A DNA stretch of 25,183 bases. Origin: JBFWNZ01 sp050250795. Lineage in GTDB: Bacteria > Pseudomonadota > Alphaproteobacteria > UBA8366. This document shows positions 7,157 through 15,499 of this stretch, piece after piece. A program made the translations under genes and the position numbers. The notes under the pieces are model-generated. The model ran no database searches and had not been told where the DNA came from. It saw only the letters and a program-made list of their open reading frames with translations. Position 1 is the first letter of the stretch; every line of letters begins with the position of its first letter. The stretch spans positions 1-25,183 of the forward strand of contig JBFWNZ010000010.1 in NCBI GenBank assembly GCA_050250795.1, read 5' to 3'.

Positions 7157-8460
7157 GCAGCTTCAGCCCCCGCGAAATCGTATCCGAGCTTGATCGTTTC
7201 ATCGTCGGCCAGAAGGAGGCCAAGCGCGCGGTCGCCGTGGCGCTGCGCAACCGCTGGCGCCGCCAGCAGCTTCCCGAGGAGCTGCGCGAAGAGGTGCTGC
7301 CGAAGAACATCCTGATGATCGGCCCGACCGGCGTCGGCAAGACCGAGATCGCGCGCCGGCTGGCCAGGCTGGCCAACGCCCCCTTCCTGAAGGTCGAGGC
7401 GACCAAGTTCACCGAGGTCGGCTATGTCGGCCGCGATGTCGAGCAGATCGTCCGCGACCTGGTGGAGAGCGCGATCCTGATGGTGCGCGAGGCGCATCGC
7501 AAGGACGTGCGGGCCCGCGCCGAGCTGGCGGCGGAGGAGCGGGTGCTGGAGGCGCTGGTCGGTCAGAACGCAAGCGAAACGACCAAGCGCAGCTTCCGCG
7601 AGCGCCTGCGCAAGGGCGAGCTGGACGACAAGGAGATCGAGATTCAGGTGGCCGACAGCGGCGGCCCCTTCCCGACCTTCGACATCCCCGGCATGCCGGG
7701 GGCGCAGATGGGGATGCTGAATCTGAATGACATGTTCGGCAAGGCGATGGGCCAGCGCAGCAAGCCGCGCCGCCTGACGGTCGCGGAATCGCATGCCGTG
7801 CTGATCCAGGAGGAGAGCGACAAGCTGGTCGACAACGAGAAGATCGTCCGCGAGGCGATCCAGTCGGTCGAGCAGAACGGCATCGTGTTCCTGGACGAGA
7901 TCGACAAGATCGCCTCGCGCAGCGACCGCGGCGGCGCCGATGTCAGCCGCGAGGGCGTGCAGCGCGACCTGCTGCCGCTGATCGAGGGCACGACGGTCGC
8001 CACCAAGCATGGGCCGGTGAAGACCGACCATGTGCTGTTCATCGCCTCCGGCGCATTCCACCTCGCCAAGCCCTCGGACCTGCTGCCCGAATTGCAGGGC
8101 CGGCTGCCGATCCGGGTCGAACTGAACGCGCTGACCCGCGAGGATTTCGGCCGCATCCTGCGCGAGCCGGAGAACAGCCTGATCAAGCAGTATGTCGCCC
8201 TGCTGGGCACCGAGCGGGTGACGCTGTCCTTCACCGAGGACGCCATCGACGAACTGGCCCGGCTCGCCGCCGAGATCAATGAGAGCGTCGAGAATATCGG
8301 CGCGCGGCGGCTGCACACGGTGATGGAGAAGCTGCTGGAAGAGATCAGCTTCACCGCCAGCGACCGGTCCGGCGAAACCGTGGATATCGGCGCGGATATG
8401 GTGCGGGATCGCGTGGCCGCGCTGGCCAAGAACGCCGATTTGTCGCGGTTTATTCTGTAA
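7153..8460 (+). CDS. hslU: ATP-dependent protease HslVU, ATPase/unfoldase subunit
   Basis: HslU is the AAA+ unfoldase that threads substrates into HslV. The 435-residue protein has Walker A GPTGVGKT at 57-64, the pore loop GYVGRD at 90-95, an inserted I-domain from about 105 to 230, and Walker B IVFLDE at 244-249. The C-terminus ends RFIL, the hydrophobic tail that docks into HslV. Length and motifs are complete. It overlaps hslV by 4 nt and is the last gene of this two-gene unit; the downstream gene is convergent. Confidence 0.98.
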   Translation: MSSFSPREIVSELDRFIVGQKEAKRAVAVALRNRWRRQQLPEELREEVLPKNILMIGPTGVGKTEIARRLARLANAPFLKVEATKFTEVGYVGRDVEQIVRDLVESAILMVREAHRKDVRARAELAAEERVLEALVGQNASETTKRSFRERLRKGELDDKEIEIQVADSGGPFPTFDIPGMPGAQMGMLNLNDMFGKAMGQRSKPRRLTVAESHAVLIQEESDKLVDNEKIVREAIQSVEQNGIVFLDEIDKIASRSDRGGADVSREGVQRDLLPLIEGTTVATKHGPVKTDHVLFIASGAFHLAKPSDLLPELQGRLPIRVELNALTREDFGRILREPENSLIKQYVALLGTERVTLSFTEDAIDELARLAAEINESVENIGARRLHTVMEKLLEEISFTASDRSGETVDIGADMVRDRVAALAKNADLSRFIL

Positions 8461-8701
8461 TTGGCCGATTCTTCTTATCCCCTGCACGAGGATTCGCGCT
8501 GCTGAATCGGTGCCTGCGGAATGACTGTCAAGGCGTTGTTAATATTCGGCTTTCCTCGCCTCTCCCCCTTCGTTCCGGGCCGGGCGAAGGACGAGGCCCG
8601 CACCGCCTTCATGCCGATCGCATGTCGCCAAGCCCGGCATGACGGGAAAATCATGACGCAATATCAATGCCATGACTCCCGTTCCGGAATCGAATCGGGA
8701 A
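8461..8701. other. Intergenic region between convergent hslU and smr
   Basis: These 241 bp hold no credible gene. CCGATTC (8465-8471) and GAATCGG (8504-8510) form a 7-bp inverted repeat with a 32-nt spacer. Near the smr stop, TCCCGATTC and GGAACGGGA on the minus strand make a hairpin with one mismatch but no T-tract. The middle (about 8560-8650) resembles dispersed GC-rich intergenic repeats common in alphaproteobacteria, and CATGAC occurs three times (8638, 8652, 8671). Terminators are expected here but none is strong. Confidence 0.4.
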
Positions 8702-9247
8702 TCAGGCCGGGCGCAATCGCTTGAGCAGGATATAGAGGGCGCCGCTGCCGCCGTCGCGCGGCTGGGCATGGCAGAACGCGAGGATGCGCGCCCGGTTGGG
8801 CGCCATGTTCAGCCAGCGCGGCACCTCGCGGCGCAGCACGCCGCCCTCGGCCCCCATCCCCTTGCCCGTCACGACAAGCACGCAACGGCGCCCGGCCGCC
8901 TGGCTGCGGGCCAGAAAGGCGGAGAGGGCGGAATGCGCCTCGTCCTGGAACAGGCCATGCAGATCGAGCCGCGCCTCCACCGGCAGGCGGCCCCGGCGCA
9001 ACCGGTCGGCGTTGCGCCGATCCAGACCGGGCATGTCGCCATGGGCAAGAGCGGGCGGCGGCGCGGGTGGCGGCGGAGCCGCAGGCTCCGGCATCGCCGG
9101 TTTGCGGCGCGCGCCGGACTCCGTAAGCAGCGGACGGGAGACGGGCGGATGCGGCGCGGGCAGGCGCGCATCGCGCCGCAGCGGCCGGATGCCCGCGGTC
9201 ACGCGCCGCCAGAGTTCCGAGCCCTCGTCGTCGCGTCTAGGCGCCAT
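8702..9247 (-). CDS. Smr-domain protein (MutS2 C-terminal-like)
   Basis: A 181-residue stand-alone Smr protein. Residues 1-90 are a basic, Pro/Ala-rich tail of low complexity; the Smr domain follows, with LDLHG at 94-98 and VVTGKG at 125-130, the two signature motifs, and a final SGALYILLKR strand. Smr domains of MutS2-type proteins act as nucleases or bind nucleic acid; the role of stand-alone alphaproteobacterial members is not settled. In many alphaproteobacteria this gene directly follows mltA; here lutABC intervene. Its ATG lies 11 nt inside the end of lutC, so it is probably translated from the same transcript. Confidence 0.93.
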   Translation of the reverse strand: MAPRRDDEGSELWRRVTAGIRPLRRDARLPAPHPPVSRPLLTESGARRKPAMPEPAAPPPPAPPPALAHGDMPGLDRRNADRLRRGRLPVEARLDLHGLFQDEAHSALSAFLARSQAAGRRCVLVVTGKGMGAEGGVLRREVPRWLNMAPNRARILAFCHAQPRDGGSGALYILLKRLRPA

Positions 9248-9947
9248 CCGGCGCCGGCGGAGCGGCCTCGCCGTCCTCGATCACGATGATGTGCAGCCGG
9301 CGGGGCCCATGGGCGCCGAGATAGATCTTCTGCTCGATATCGCCGGTCCGTGACGGACCCGTAACGAAATTCACGGTGCGCGGCATGCTGCCCGACCCAT
9401 AGGTGGCGCGCACCCGGTCCCAGCCCGCCTCATACGGCCCGACGACCTGGCTGGCGCGCAGCACGACGATATGGCTGTCCGGCAGGAAGTTGAGCGTCGT
9501 CGGCGAGTCCGGGCCGGAGGCGAGCATCAACGTGCCGGTCTCGGCCACAGCCGCGAACACGCCGGTCAGCCCCACTTCATGGCTGCCGTCGCTGGGACCG
9601 CGCGTAATGGTCAAGGTCGGACGTTTCGACCACGGAATATCATCCAGACCGCGATCCGGCGCCATGCGCAGGCTGGCCGGCAGGTTCTCGTGCGCGAGAT
9701 AGTCCGCGACCGCGTCCGGCACGCCATCGGCGGAGGCGACGCGGGTCACGGTGGCGTTCACCCCCTTGGCCTTGCTCTCGAACAGGTCGACCAGCGCCGC
9801 AGGATCGAGCTGGACCCGGCGGGGGATGATGCCGCGCGGCGGGGCCGCCAGCTTCGCCTCCAGCGCCGCCGCCGCATCGCCCGAAAGGGGGCCGCGGCCC
9901 AGCGACCGGCGGATGCTGCCCAGGATCGCGTCGCGTCCGCCGCTCAT
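9237..9947 (-). CDS. lutC: LutC/YkgG-family lactate utilization protein (LUD domain)
   Basis: LutC is one of three subunits of the iron-sulfur LutABC complex that oxidises L-lactate to pyruvate in Bacillus; homologues are LldG/YkgG. The 236-residue product carries the LUD domain: EVGLTGVFAAVAETGTLML at about 146-164, then DSPTTLNFLPDSHIVVLRAS and a C-terminal GPSRTGDIEQKIYLGAHGP segment typical of the family. The ATG at 9947 overlaps the lutB stop (ATGA). Its end overlaps smr by 11 nt. A longer open frame upstream is antiparallel low-complexity translation of lutB and was discarded. Confidence 0.95.
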   Translation of the reverse strand: MSGGRDAILGSIRRSLGRGPLSGDAAAALEAKLAAPPRGIIPRRVQLDPAALVDLFESKAKGVNATVTRVASADGVPDAVADYLAHENLPASLRMAPDRGLDDIPWSKRPTLTITRGPSDGSHEVGLTGVFAAVAETGTLMLASGPDSPTTLNFLPDSHIVVLRASQVVGPYEAGWDRVRATYGSGSMPRTVNFVTGPSRTGDIEQKIYLGAHGPRRLHIIVIEDGEAAPPAPDGA

Positions 9948-11356
9948 CGTTCGCCCGCCCGCCAGAGATCGTGGAAGGTGCGCCCCGCCGGCGCCGGAAG
10001 ATCGCGATGCGCGGTCCATCCCCCCGCCAGCGGCAGCCGGCGGATGGCGCCGCCGCGCCCCAGCATCCCCAGCATCCGCGCCGCCAGCAAGGCGACCGAG
10101 CGATAGAGCCGGGGCCGCCGCGCGAAAAAAGCCCATGCGCCCAGCCCGGCGCGGGCGGCCGGCGGCGACAGATGCCGCTCATACTCGCGCTCGCGGTAAT
10201 GCCGCATCATCTTGGGCAGCGGGATGCGCATCGGGCAGACGGACTCGCACCGCCCGCAGAAGGTCGAAGCGTTGGGCAGGTGGCCGGCCTTGTCGATGCC
10301 GATCAGGGTCGGCGTCAGCACCGCGCCCATCGGGCCCGGATAGACCCAGCCATAGGCATGGCCGCCCACCGCCGCATAGACCGGGCAGTGATTGAGGCAG
10401 GCCGAGCAGCGGATGCAGCGCAGCATGTCCTGGAATTCGGTGCCCAGCATGGCGCTGCGGCCGTTGTCGAGCAGCACGACATGGTACTCGCCCGGCCCGT
10501 CCGGGTCCTCCGCCCGGCGCGGTCCGGTGGAGACGGTGGTGTAGGAGGAGAATTCCTGCCCCGTCGCCGAGCGTGCCAGAACGCGCAGGATCTGCGCCGC
10601 GTCCTCAAGCGTCGGCACGATCTTTTCCAGGCTGGCGACAACGATATGCGCCTTGGGCAGGGTCTGGGTCAGGTCGCCGTTGCCCTCATTGGTGACGATG
10701 ACCGAGGAGCCCGTCTCGGCGATCAGGAAATTCGCGCCGGTGATGCCGACATCGGCGTCGAAATAGCGCTGGCGCAGCATCTTGCGCGCCTCGGCCACCA
10801 GCGATTCCGGCTCGTCCAGCACGCGGTTCGGGTCGAGCTCGGTATGCTTCTCGCGGAACAGCTCCTCGACCTGGCTTTTCAGCACATGCACGGCCGGGGC
10901 GATGATGTGGCTGGGCGGCTCGTTGCGCAGCTGGATGATGTATTCGCCGAGATCGGTCTCGACCGGTTCGATGCCGTTCTTTTCCAGGAAGTCGTTGAGC
11001 GCGATTTCCTCCGCGATCATCGACTTGCCCTTGGTCACGGTGCGGGCATCCAGCCGCCGGCAGATCGCCAGCACCGCCTGGCGCGCCTCCTCGGGCGTGC
11101 GGCACCAATGGACATGGCCGCCCGCCGCCTCGACCCGGTCGGCATAGCGCTCCAGATAGAAATCGAGATTGGCCAGCACCTCGTTCTTGATGTCGCGCGC
11201 CTTGTCGCGCAGCGCCTCGAACTCGGGCAGACCCTCGGCGGCGGCGCGGCGCTTCTCGACGAAGCCCACCTTCATCATGCCCATGGCGCGCTGCAGCTTT
11301 TCGTCGGCGAGCGCGTCGCGCGACTGCTGGGGAAAGTTGCGGCTGGTCGGCTGCAT
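9944..11356 (-). CDS. lutB: LutB-type iron-sulfur lactate utilization protein
   Basis: The 470-residue protein has an N-terminal LUD domain (about 65-295), including TKGKSMIAEEIALN and GITGANFLIAETGS, followed by a ferredoxin-like module. First-cluster cysteines are C314, C317, C320 and C324; the second set is C367, C370 and C374. A C-terminal tail of about 90 residues follows. This layout matches LutB/LldF/YkgF, which passes electrons from lactate oxidation within LutABC. It starts 3 nt after the lutA stop and overlaps lutC by 4 nt. No dedicated lactate permease or GntR/LldR regulator is adjacent. Confidence 0.96.
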   Translation of the reverse strand: MQPTSRNFPQQSRDALADEKLQRAMGMMKVGFVEKRRAAAEGLPEFEALRDKARDIKNEVLANLDFYLERYADRVEAAGGHVHWCRTPEEARQAVLAICRRLDARTVTKGKSMIAEEIALNDFLEKNGIEPVETDLGEYIIQLRNEPPSHIIAPAVHVLKSQVEELFREKHTELDPNRVLDEPESLVAEARKMLRQRYFDADVGITGANFLIAETGSSVIVTNEGNGDLTQTLPKAHIVVASLEKIVPTLEDAAQILRVLARSATGQEFSSYTTVSTGPRRAEDPDGPGEYHVVLLDNGRSAMLGTEFQDMLRCIRCSACLNHCPVYAAVGGHAYGWVYPGPMGAVLTPTLIGIDKAGHLPNASTFCGRCESVCPMRIPLPKMMRHYREREYERHLSPPAARAGLGAWAFFARRPRLYRSVALLAARMLGMLGRGGAIRRLPLAGGWTAHRDLPAPAGRTFHDLWRAGER

Positions 11357-11359
11357 GGA

Positions 11360-12145
11360 TCAGCCCTCGCCGATCGCCGGCCGGTCGGTCATGCCGGCCA
11401 GCACCTCGGCCACATGGCGCACATGCACGGGCCGCCCCTCGCGCCGCATCTTGCCGGCGATGTTGAGCAGGCAGCCGAGATCGCCCGCGAGCAGCGTGCC
11501 GGCGCCGGTGGCGGCGACCGAGGCCGTCTTCTCGGACACCAGCTTGTTCGAGATGTCGGGATACTTGACGCAGAAGGTGCCGCCGAAGCCGCAGCAGATC
11601 TCCGCATCCGGCAGCTCGGTGAGCCGCAGCCCCTTGACGCTGGCGAGCAGGCGGCGCGGCTGGGCCTTGACGTCGAGTTCGCGCAGGCCCGAGCAGGAAT
11701 CGTGATAGGTGACGGTGCCGTCGAAAGCGGCATCCACGCCCTCCACCTTCATCACATCGGTCAGGAAGGAGACCAGCTCATAGGTCCGCCGCGCGACGTA
11801 GTGGGCGCGGGGCGCCATCTCCGCATCCTCGGCGAACAGCACCGGGTAATGCTCGCGGATCATCCCGGCGCAGGAGCCGGACGGCGCAACGATGTAGTCG
11901 TAGCCCTCGAAGGCCCGGATCACGTCGCCGGCGATGGCGCGGGCATCCTTGCGGGCGCCGGAATTGTAGGCCGGCTGGCCGCAGCAGGTCTGCACCGGCG
12001 GCACCTCGACCCGGCAGCCCGCCGCCTGCAGCAGGCGCAGCGCCGCGAACCCGACAGCGGGCCGGAACAGATCGACGAGACAGGTCACGAACAGGGCGAC
12101 GCGCGGCCCTTCGGCCCCTGCGTCACCGGCTTTGCGCTCCGCCAT
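11360..12145 (-). CDS. lutA: LutA-type (Fe-S)-binding lactate utilization protein
   Basis: The 261-residue product has two CCG domains, the cysteine-rich modules of LutA/LldE/YkgE and heterodisulfide reductase subunits. The first has C54-C55 in CCGQPAYNSG; the second has C184-C185 in CCGFGGTFCVK, with Cys192. These usually bind an unusual [4Fe-4S] cluster. It is the first gene of lutABC; an excellent Shine-Dalgarno sequence, AGGGAGGGGG at 12163-12154, stands 8 nt before the ATG, stronger than any other in this block, suggesting a distinct entry point for the lut genes. Confidence 0.96.
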   Translation of the reverse strand: MAERKAGDAGAEGPRVALFVTCLVDLFRPAVGFAALRLLQAAGCRVEVPPVQTCCGQPAYNSGARKDARAIAGDVIRAFEGYDYIVAPSGSCAGMIREHYPVLFAEDAEMAPRAHYVARRTYELVSFLTDVMKVEGVDAAFDGTVTYHDSCSGLRELDVKAQPRRLLASVKGLRLTELPDAEICCGFGGTFCVKYPDISNKLVSEKTASVAATGAGTLLAGDLGCLLNIAGKMRREGRPVHVRHVAEVLAGMTDRPAIGEG

Positions 12146-12177
12146 GGGCGGTGCCCCCTCCCTGGTATTTTCGCGTC

Positions 12178-12206
12178 AGAATGGTCGGAGCGGCGGCGTC
12201 TGGCAA
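12178..12206 (-). promoter_or_regulatory. Candidate promoter for lutABC-smr
   Basis: In the 96-bp gap between mltA and lutA, TTGCCA (12206-12201) is separated by 17 nt from CATTCT (12183-12178). The -35 is good and the -10 weak. An AT-rich stretch (AAAATACC) follows before the strong ribosome binding site. No GntR-type operator is evident. Confidence 0.3.
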
Positions 12207-12241
12207 CTGCCGCGGCGTCGAATTCGTCGCTTCGGCGGCGT

Positions 12242-13483
12242 TCAGGCCGGCAGCGGCCGCGGCAGCAGCAGGAAGTAGCGGCCGCGGCTGCGCATCCGTC
12301 CGGCCTCGCGCAGCGCCGGCTCGCCGGTGCCCCAGAAGAAGTCGCCGCGCACCGCGCCCTTGATCGCGCCGCCGGTATCCTGGGCCACCATCAGGCGGCG
12401 CAGCGGCCGGTCGGGCGTGTTCGGCCAGGTCGTGTCCAGCCAGACCGGCGCCCCCAGCGGCATGAAACGCCGGTCCACCGCCATGCTGTGCCCGGGTGTC
12501 AGCGGCACGCCCAGCGCGCCGATGGGCCCGAGATCGGGCGACAGTTCCGCCGCCGACAGCTCGCGGAAGAAGATGTAGCGCGGATTGGCCGCGAGCAGCG
12601 CCATCGCCTCGCCTGGATTGGCGCGCACCCAGGCGTCGATGGCCGGCCAGCTCGCGCCGCCCTCCGGCAGCGCCCCGCGGTCGATCAGCACCCGGCCGAT
12701 CGAGGCATAGGGCCGCCCGTTATCCGCGGCATAGCCGACGCGGGCGATGCTGCCATCGGGCAGGGTCAGGCGCCCCGAGCCCTGGACATGCAGCAGGAAG
12801 ACCGAGACGGGGTCCGTGCCCCAGAACAGCACCGGTCCGCGCACCGCCCCGGCCTGGATGTCGCCGCGGGTGGGATAGGGCTCCAGGCTGCCGGCCATGA
12901 CCCGGCCGGAAATCCGCTCCGCGGGGAGGTCGGCGCCGAACTTGCGCAGGTCGACGGTCACATGGTCGGCCGGGCGGCCGTAGATCGGCACCGGATAGCG
13001 GGCGTCGGCCATGCGCGAGGCGCGGAGCGCCGCCTCGAAATATCCGGTGAACAGGCCTTCGGCGCCCTGGTCGCCCTGGACCAGGAAGGGCTCGAAGCGG
13101 GTCTCGAAATACTGCCGGATCGCGACGGCATCGCCGGGGGGAACGCGGTCGGCCGCGGCGCAGGCCCCGGCCCAGAGCCCGCGCGGCCGGGCCGCCGGAC
13201 CCTGGCCGACCGGCGCCGCGGGATCGCCCGACGCGATGCGCGGACAGGACCGCCGGAAGGCGGCGAACGCCGCCGGAAGGCTGTCCTCGCCCCAGCCGGG
13301 AAGCGCATCGAACCCGACCGGACGCAACGTCTCGGTCTCGGTTTCCGGCGTGGGCGCGGGCGTCGGGGCAGGCGCGGGCGGCGTCGGCGCACAGGCCGCA
13401 GCGAAAGCCGCCAGCAACAGCGCCGGAAGCCCGGCCCTGCGGCTGCGGCGAAAGCCGGCGGGACGAACCGATGCGGCGCTCAA
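12242..13483 (-). CDS. mltA: Membrane-bound lytic murein transglycosylase A (lipoprotein)
   Basis: MltA cleaves peptidoglycan glycan strands to 1,6-anhydromuropeptides at the inner face of the outer membrane. The 413-residue protein has a basic N-terminus, a hydrophobic segment and a lipobox-like LAAFAAAC with Cys31 as the lipidation site, followed by a Pro/Thr-rich linker. The MltA barrel domain includes LFTGYFEAAL and FLLHVQGSGRL; the C-terminal 3D domain has VAQDTGGAIKG with its catalytic Asp and GDFFWG. The start codon is TTG at 13483, whose last bases overlap the stop of the Tim44-domain gene. No in-frame ATG or GTG gives a complete signal peptide. Confidence 0.95.
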   Translation of the reverse strand: MSAASVRPAGFRRSRRAGLPALLLAAFAAACAPTPPAPAPTPAPTPETETETLRPVGFDALPGWGEDSLPAAFAAFRRSCPRIASGDPAAPVGQGPAARPRGLWAGACAAADRVPPGDAVAIRQYFETRFEPFLVQGDQGAEGLFTGYFEAALRASRMADARYPVPIYGRPADHVTVDLRKFGADLPAERISGRVMAGSLEPYPTRGDIQAGAVRGPVLFWGTDPVSVFLLHVQGSGRLTLPDGSIARVGYAADNGRPYASIGRVLIDRGALPEGGASWPAIDAWVRANPGEAMALLAANPRYIFFRELSAAELSPDLGPIGALGVPLTPGHSMAVDRRFMPLGAPVWLDTTWPNTPDRPLRRLMVAQDTGGAIKGAVRGDFFWGTGEPALREAGRMRSRGRYFLLLPRPLPA

Positions 13484-14154
13484 TTCGGGCTGCGGGTGCC
13501 GATAAGGACCCAGTTCGGATCCGAGGAGCGCGTGTCGCGCGCGAAGCTCCAGATATCCACGATCTCGACCGGATTGTCCGGATCGCCCTCTACCGTCTTG
13601 CCCTCGGCATCGCGGACGAGATTGATCTGATCGCTGACGATCTTGATCGTGACGACGGCCCGGCGGTCCTGCATCGCGGCCTCGACGATGTCGACGGCGT
13701 TGAATCCGACCAGCGTCGTCTCCTGCCGGCGGCCGGCCGCATTGCGTGCATCTATGGCACGCTTGAAGTTCGCAAAAACCTCGTCGTTCAACAAGTTGCG
13801 GAGGGTTCCTTCATCGCCTGCGGCAAAGGCCGCGACGATCATCTCGAAGGCGGCGCGCACGCCGGCCAGGAACTCTTTCTCCTCGAATCCCGGATCGGCG
13901 ATCTTGATCTGCGCCAGCCCGGCGGCCAGCGGTGTCGCCGGAGCGGCGGCCGGTGCCTCGCCGCTGCGATCGGGCAGGGCGACGACATTGTCCTGGGCCT
14001 CGGCCGGTGCCGGCGCCTCGCGGCCCATCGGCCGGAATGGCCCGGGACGCTGCTGCTCGTTGCCGGTCCGCCGGCCGAGCACGCTGCCCAGCTTGAAGAT
14101 CAGGAACACGGCCACCATCGCGAAAATGATGATGTCCAGATATCCGCCGCCCAT
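13480..14154 (-). CDS. Tim44-like domain membrane-anchored protein
   Basis: A 224-residue protein with an N-terminal membrane anchor (residues 4-22, YLDIIIFAMVAVFLIFKLG), a polar Pro/Ala-rich linker to about 85, and a Tim44-like/import-inner-membrane domain from about 95 to the end. Bacterial members are proposed relatives of mitochondrial Tim44 and resemble a membrane-tethered scaffold such as TimA of Caulobacter; the precise job is unknown. The ATG at 14154 is preferred over 14196 because it follows GAGAGAGACGG and starts directly at the anchor. It is divergent from fxsA and overlaps mltA, a conserved alphaproteobacterial arrangement that, with secB nearby, suggests envelope protein handling. 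Confidence 0.92.
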   Translation of the reverse strand: MGGGYLDIIIFAMVAVFLIFKLGSVLGRRTGNEQQRPGPFRPMGREAPAPAEAQDNVVALPDRSGEAPAAAPATPLAAGLAQIKIADPGFEEKEFLAGVRAAFEMIVAAFAAGDEGTLRNLLNDEVFANFKRAIDARNAAGRRQETTLVGFNAVDIVEAAMQDRRAVVTIKIVSDQINLVRDAEGKTVEGDPDNPVEIVDIWSFARDTRSSDPNWVLIGTRSPN

Positions 14155-14350
14155 CCGTCTCTCTCGATCCGCGCGCCCTATGTGACGCGCCATCAATCAG
14201 GCTAATTCAGGATACGCCGTCCCGCAACGCATGTGGCGGCGCGTTGCGCTTGCGCGACGCCAACCCTAGGTTAGGAAGCTGGGCGCCATCGGGCGCGCAC
14301 AGCAACCGCCCCTGTCCGTTAGATAGGGGAGCAGCCTGCGAAGGGCAAGC
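14155..14350. promoter_or_regulatory. Divergent Tim44-gene/fxsA promoter region
   Basis: A 196-bp gap that must contain both promoters. There is an AT-richer patch at 14190-14215 (minus-strand GAATTAGCC and TTGATGG) and CCTAGGTTAGG at 14265-14275. No convincing -35/-10 pair is visible. A Shine-Dalgarno-like GAAGGG precedes fxsA. Confidence 0.3.
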
Positions 14351-14875
14351 ATGGGCCTTATTCTTGCCGTCCTGTTCATCGGCCTGCCGATCGCCGAGAT
14401 CGCGACCTTCATCCAGGTCGGCGACCTGATCGGGCTGTGGCCGACCCTGCTGGCCATCGTCGGCACCGGTGTCCTGGGCACGATCCTGGTGCGCATCCAG
14501 GGCCTGCAGACGCTGCGGCAGGTGCAGGCCAGCCTGGACCGCGGCGAGGCGCCGGTGGCCGAACTGTTCGGCGGGCTCGCCCTGCTTCTGGCAGGCGTGA
14601 TGCTGCTGCTGCCGGGCTTCATCACCGACGCGTTGGGCTTTCTGCTGCTGATACCGCCGCTGCGCCGGTCGATCGGGGTCGCCCTGCTGCGCTGGCTGAC
14701 GCGGGACGGCCGGATGCGCGTCTGGCGCGGCGGAGGCCGGGCGGACGGCCGCACGGGCGGCGTGGTGATCGACGCGGAATATGTCGAAATCCGCGACCCC
14801 GCCGATCCGGCTCCGCCGGCGCAACAATTGCCCGAGCAGAGACTGCCGGACGGCCGCGACGGGGACCGCCGATGA
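14351..14875 (+). CDS. fxsA: FxsA family membrane protein
   Basis: The 174-residue protein has hydrophobic segments at about 2-20, 27-46 and 77-101, as expected of FxsA. Conserved FxsA features include IAEIATFIQVGDLIGLWPTL, the GLQTLRQVQASLDRGEAPV loop and the LLLPGFITDALGFLLLIPP segment. E. coli FxsA suppresses F-plasmid exclusion of phage T7, and its own cellular function is unknown. The C-terminal 45 residues are polar. It is divergent from the Tim44 gene and overlaps the following phosphatase by ATGA. Confidence 0.94.
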   Translation: MGLILAVLFIGLPIAEIATFIQVGDLIGLWPTLLAIVGTGVLGTILVRIQGLQTLRQVQASLDRGEAPVAELFGGLALLLAGVMLLLPGFITDALGFLLLIPPLRRSIGVALLRWLTRDGRMRVWRGGGRADGRTGGVVIDAEYVEIRDPADPAPPAQQLPEQRLPDGRDGDRR

Positions 14876-15450
14876 TCCTGATGCGCCACGGCCAGTCCGA
14901 GTTCAACGTCATCTATGGCCGCACCAGGGTGGATCCGGGGCTGCGCGATCCGGGCCTGACCGACCTCGGCCGCGAGCAGGTCGCCGCCTCGGCCCGCGCC
15001 CTGGCGGAAAACCGGGTCGGGCGGACGGTCCGGCGGGTCGTCGCCAGCCCCTATCGCCGGGCCCTGCAGACCGCCGGCATCGTCGCCGAGGCGCTGGGCC
15101 TGCCGGTCGAGATCGACCCGACCGTGGGCGAGCGCGCGGCCTTCACCTGCGATATCGGCACGCCGCGCTCGGAACTTTGCCGGCACTGGCCCGACATCCG
15201 GTTCGACCATGTGGCGGAGGAATGGTGGCCGACCCCGGTGGAAAGCCTGGCGGCGCTGGAACTGCGCGGCCGGCGCTTCCGGACCGGTGCCGGAGTCCGG
15301 CCGGACTGGACCGAGACGCTGGTCGTCTCGCATTGGGGCTTCATCCGGGCGCTGACCGGGCATCCGCTGCCCAATGCCGCGATGGTGCTGTTCGATCCGA
15401 CGGCGGCCGCACCGGGCGGCACCGTTGTCGATCTCGGCGATCCGTGTTAG
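14872..15450 (+). CDS. Histidine phosphatase family protein
   Basis: The 192-residue protein belongs to the histidine phosphatase (phosphoglycerate mutase-like) superfamily. It has the nucleophile motif MRHGQSEFN at 4-12, the second Arg in ASPYRRALQTA, a candidate proton donor Glu in VGERAAF, and the second catalytic His in VVSHWGFIRAL, so the active site looks complete. The substrate is unknown; the compact size suggests a small phosphoester or a SixA/phosphatase-like role rather than glycolytic mutase. Its ATG overlaps the fxsA stop (ATGA), so it is co-translated with fxsA and lies 49 nt before secB, in a spot where fxsA and secB are often near neighbours. Confidence 0.9.
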   Translation: MILMRHGQSEFNVIYGRTRVDPGLRDPGLTDLGREQVAASARALAENRVGRTVRRVVASPYRRALQTAGIVAEALGLPVEIDPTVGERAAFTCDIGTPRSELCRHWPDIRFDHVAEEWWPTPVESLAALELRGRRFRTGAGVRPDWTETLVVSHWGFIRALTGHPLPNAAMVLFDPTAAAPGGTVVDLGDPC

Positions 15451-15499
15451 CCAGCGGTCCCCTCGAACAGCGGCACCGGCCGCAGGACGGAGCGACGAC

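Noticed and set aside
8638..8676. Three CATGAC hexamers as a possible array related to the 305-323 palindrome
   Set aside because: Spacing is irregular (14 and 19 bp), arms are incomplete and no promoter is expected between convergent genes.
8521..8724. A 67-codon plus-strand frame after hslU
   Set aside because: It runs into the end of smr on the other strand and translates what looks like dispersed intergenic repeat; there is no ribosome binding site.
9971..13630. A 1219-codon open frame on the plus strand
   Set aside because: It is antisense to lutB, lutA and mltA, which have full family motifs. Its translation is Arg/Ala/Gly/His-rich with no recognisable domain, as expected of high-GC shadow frames.
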